Positions 63,735-64,000 of a stretch of 64,000 nucleotides of DNA are shown here, one piece after another (position 1 is the first letter of the stretch; the number at the start of each line of letters is the position of its first letter). The notes under the pieces are model-generated. The model was not told where the DNA came from. It searched no databases and worked only from the letters and a program-made list of their open reading frames with translations. Origin of the DNA: Janthinobacterium saanense (GTDB lineage: Bacteria > Pseudomonadota > Gammaproteobacteria > Burkholderiales > Burkholderiaceae_D); NCBI RefSeq assembly GCF_014200675.1, contig NZ_JACHCI010000004.1:124001-188000 (forward strand), given 5' to 3'. A program made the position numbers and the translations under genes.

Positions 63735-64000
63735 TCAAGCGGCCTGGCACTGCAGGCAGTCATGGATTTCGGCGTCGATCTGGCCCAGTTGCATATCGAG
63801 CTGGCGCAGGCGGGCGATTTCCTCGCGCAGTTGCGAGCGCTTGGCGGCGATCAGCTCGGACAGGCTAGCCCAGTCCGTGTCATCGCCGGCCAGCACGGGC
63901 AGCAGTTCGGCCAGGCGAAAACCCAGCGCCTGGGCCTGGCGTATCAGTTTGACTTGGGCAAGGTCTTGCTGCGTGTAACGGCGGTAGGCGCCAGCGCGCC
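63735..64000 (-). CDS. MerR-family regulator, C-terminal fragment
   Basis: The 5' end is beyond the window. The 87 visible residues run from RAGAYRRYTQQDLAQ (wing and second helix) through LIRQAQALGFRLAELLPVL to a coiled-coil dimerisation helix and a CLQC C-terminus. These features place it in the MerR superfamily. The closing CxxC could bind a metal or serve as a redox sensor. It reads toward the flavodoxin-fold oxidoreductase gene. Confidence 0.88.
   Translation of the reverse strand, partial: RAGAYRRYTQQDLAQVKLIRQAQALGFRLAELLPVLAGDDTDWASLSELIAAKRSQLREEIARLRQLDMQLGQIDAEIHDCLQCQAA

Overview
The window reads as chromosomal DNA of a GC-rich betaproteobacterium of the Oxalobacteraceae, most likely Janthinobacterium or a close relative. 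This is an inference from three things: the gene order yceD-rpmF-plsX-fabHDG-acpP-fabF, rpoE-mucD-lepA-lepB-rnc-era-recO-pdxJ-acpS and uvrC-pgsA-tRNA-Gly/Cys; the protein sequences; and the codon usage. No database search was possible.

Layout. 1-5 kb: the end of an EAL protein, a thioredoxin-like protein, rlmJ, an EAL/HDOD signalling protein, an RsmI-like methylase and a Maf pyrophosphatase. 5-12 kb: the fatty-acid and phospholipid initiation cluster. 12-16 kb: a YgfX-like protein, the sigma-E gene rpoE, an unusually short rseA and the periplasmic protease mucD/degQ, with no rseB. 16-25 kb: lepA, lepB, rnc, era, recO, pdxJ, acpS, uvrC and pgsA. 25.3-30.7 kb: a tRNA array of seven identical tRNA-Gly(GCC) and two identical tRNA-Cys(GCA). 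It is split by about 4.3 kb of accessory genes: merR with a GDCCVxC small protein, a BlaI-type repressor with an orphan partner, and a Fur-controlled FecA-like receptor.

31-45 kb: a SulP transporter with an unrecognised partner, then a complete nitrate assimilation region on the minus strand. The structural genes are the nitrate transporter, nirB, nirD, an FAD reductase and the nitrate reductase. They lie behind a sigma-54 promoter, a possible NtrC site and a leader RNA made of two hexaloop hairpins followed by an intrinsic terminator. That is the architecture read by ANTAR antiterminators. The matching regulators nasT and nasS, with siroheme cobA, lie just upstream, separated from the operon by a toxin-antitoxin pair in AT-rich DNA.

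45-49.5 kb: a chemoreceptor and a second Fur-controlled TonB receptor. 49.6-59 kb: a self-contained selenocysteine cassette. It has fdnG with an in-frame UGA and a SECIS hairpin, fdnH, fdnI, fdhE, selA, selB and selC. 59-63 kb: a periplasmic binding protein convergent with a siaABCD-type partner-switching and c-di-GMP operon, whose SiaA has a soluble CBS-like N-terminus in place of a membrane sensor. The right edge holds a flavodoxin-fold quinone reductase and a truncated MerR-family regulator.
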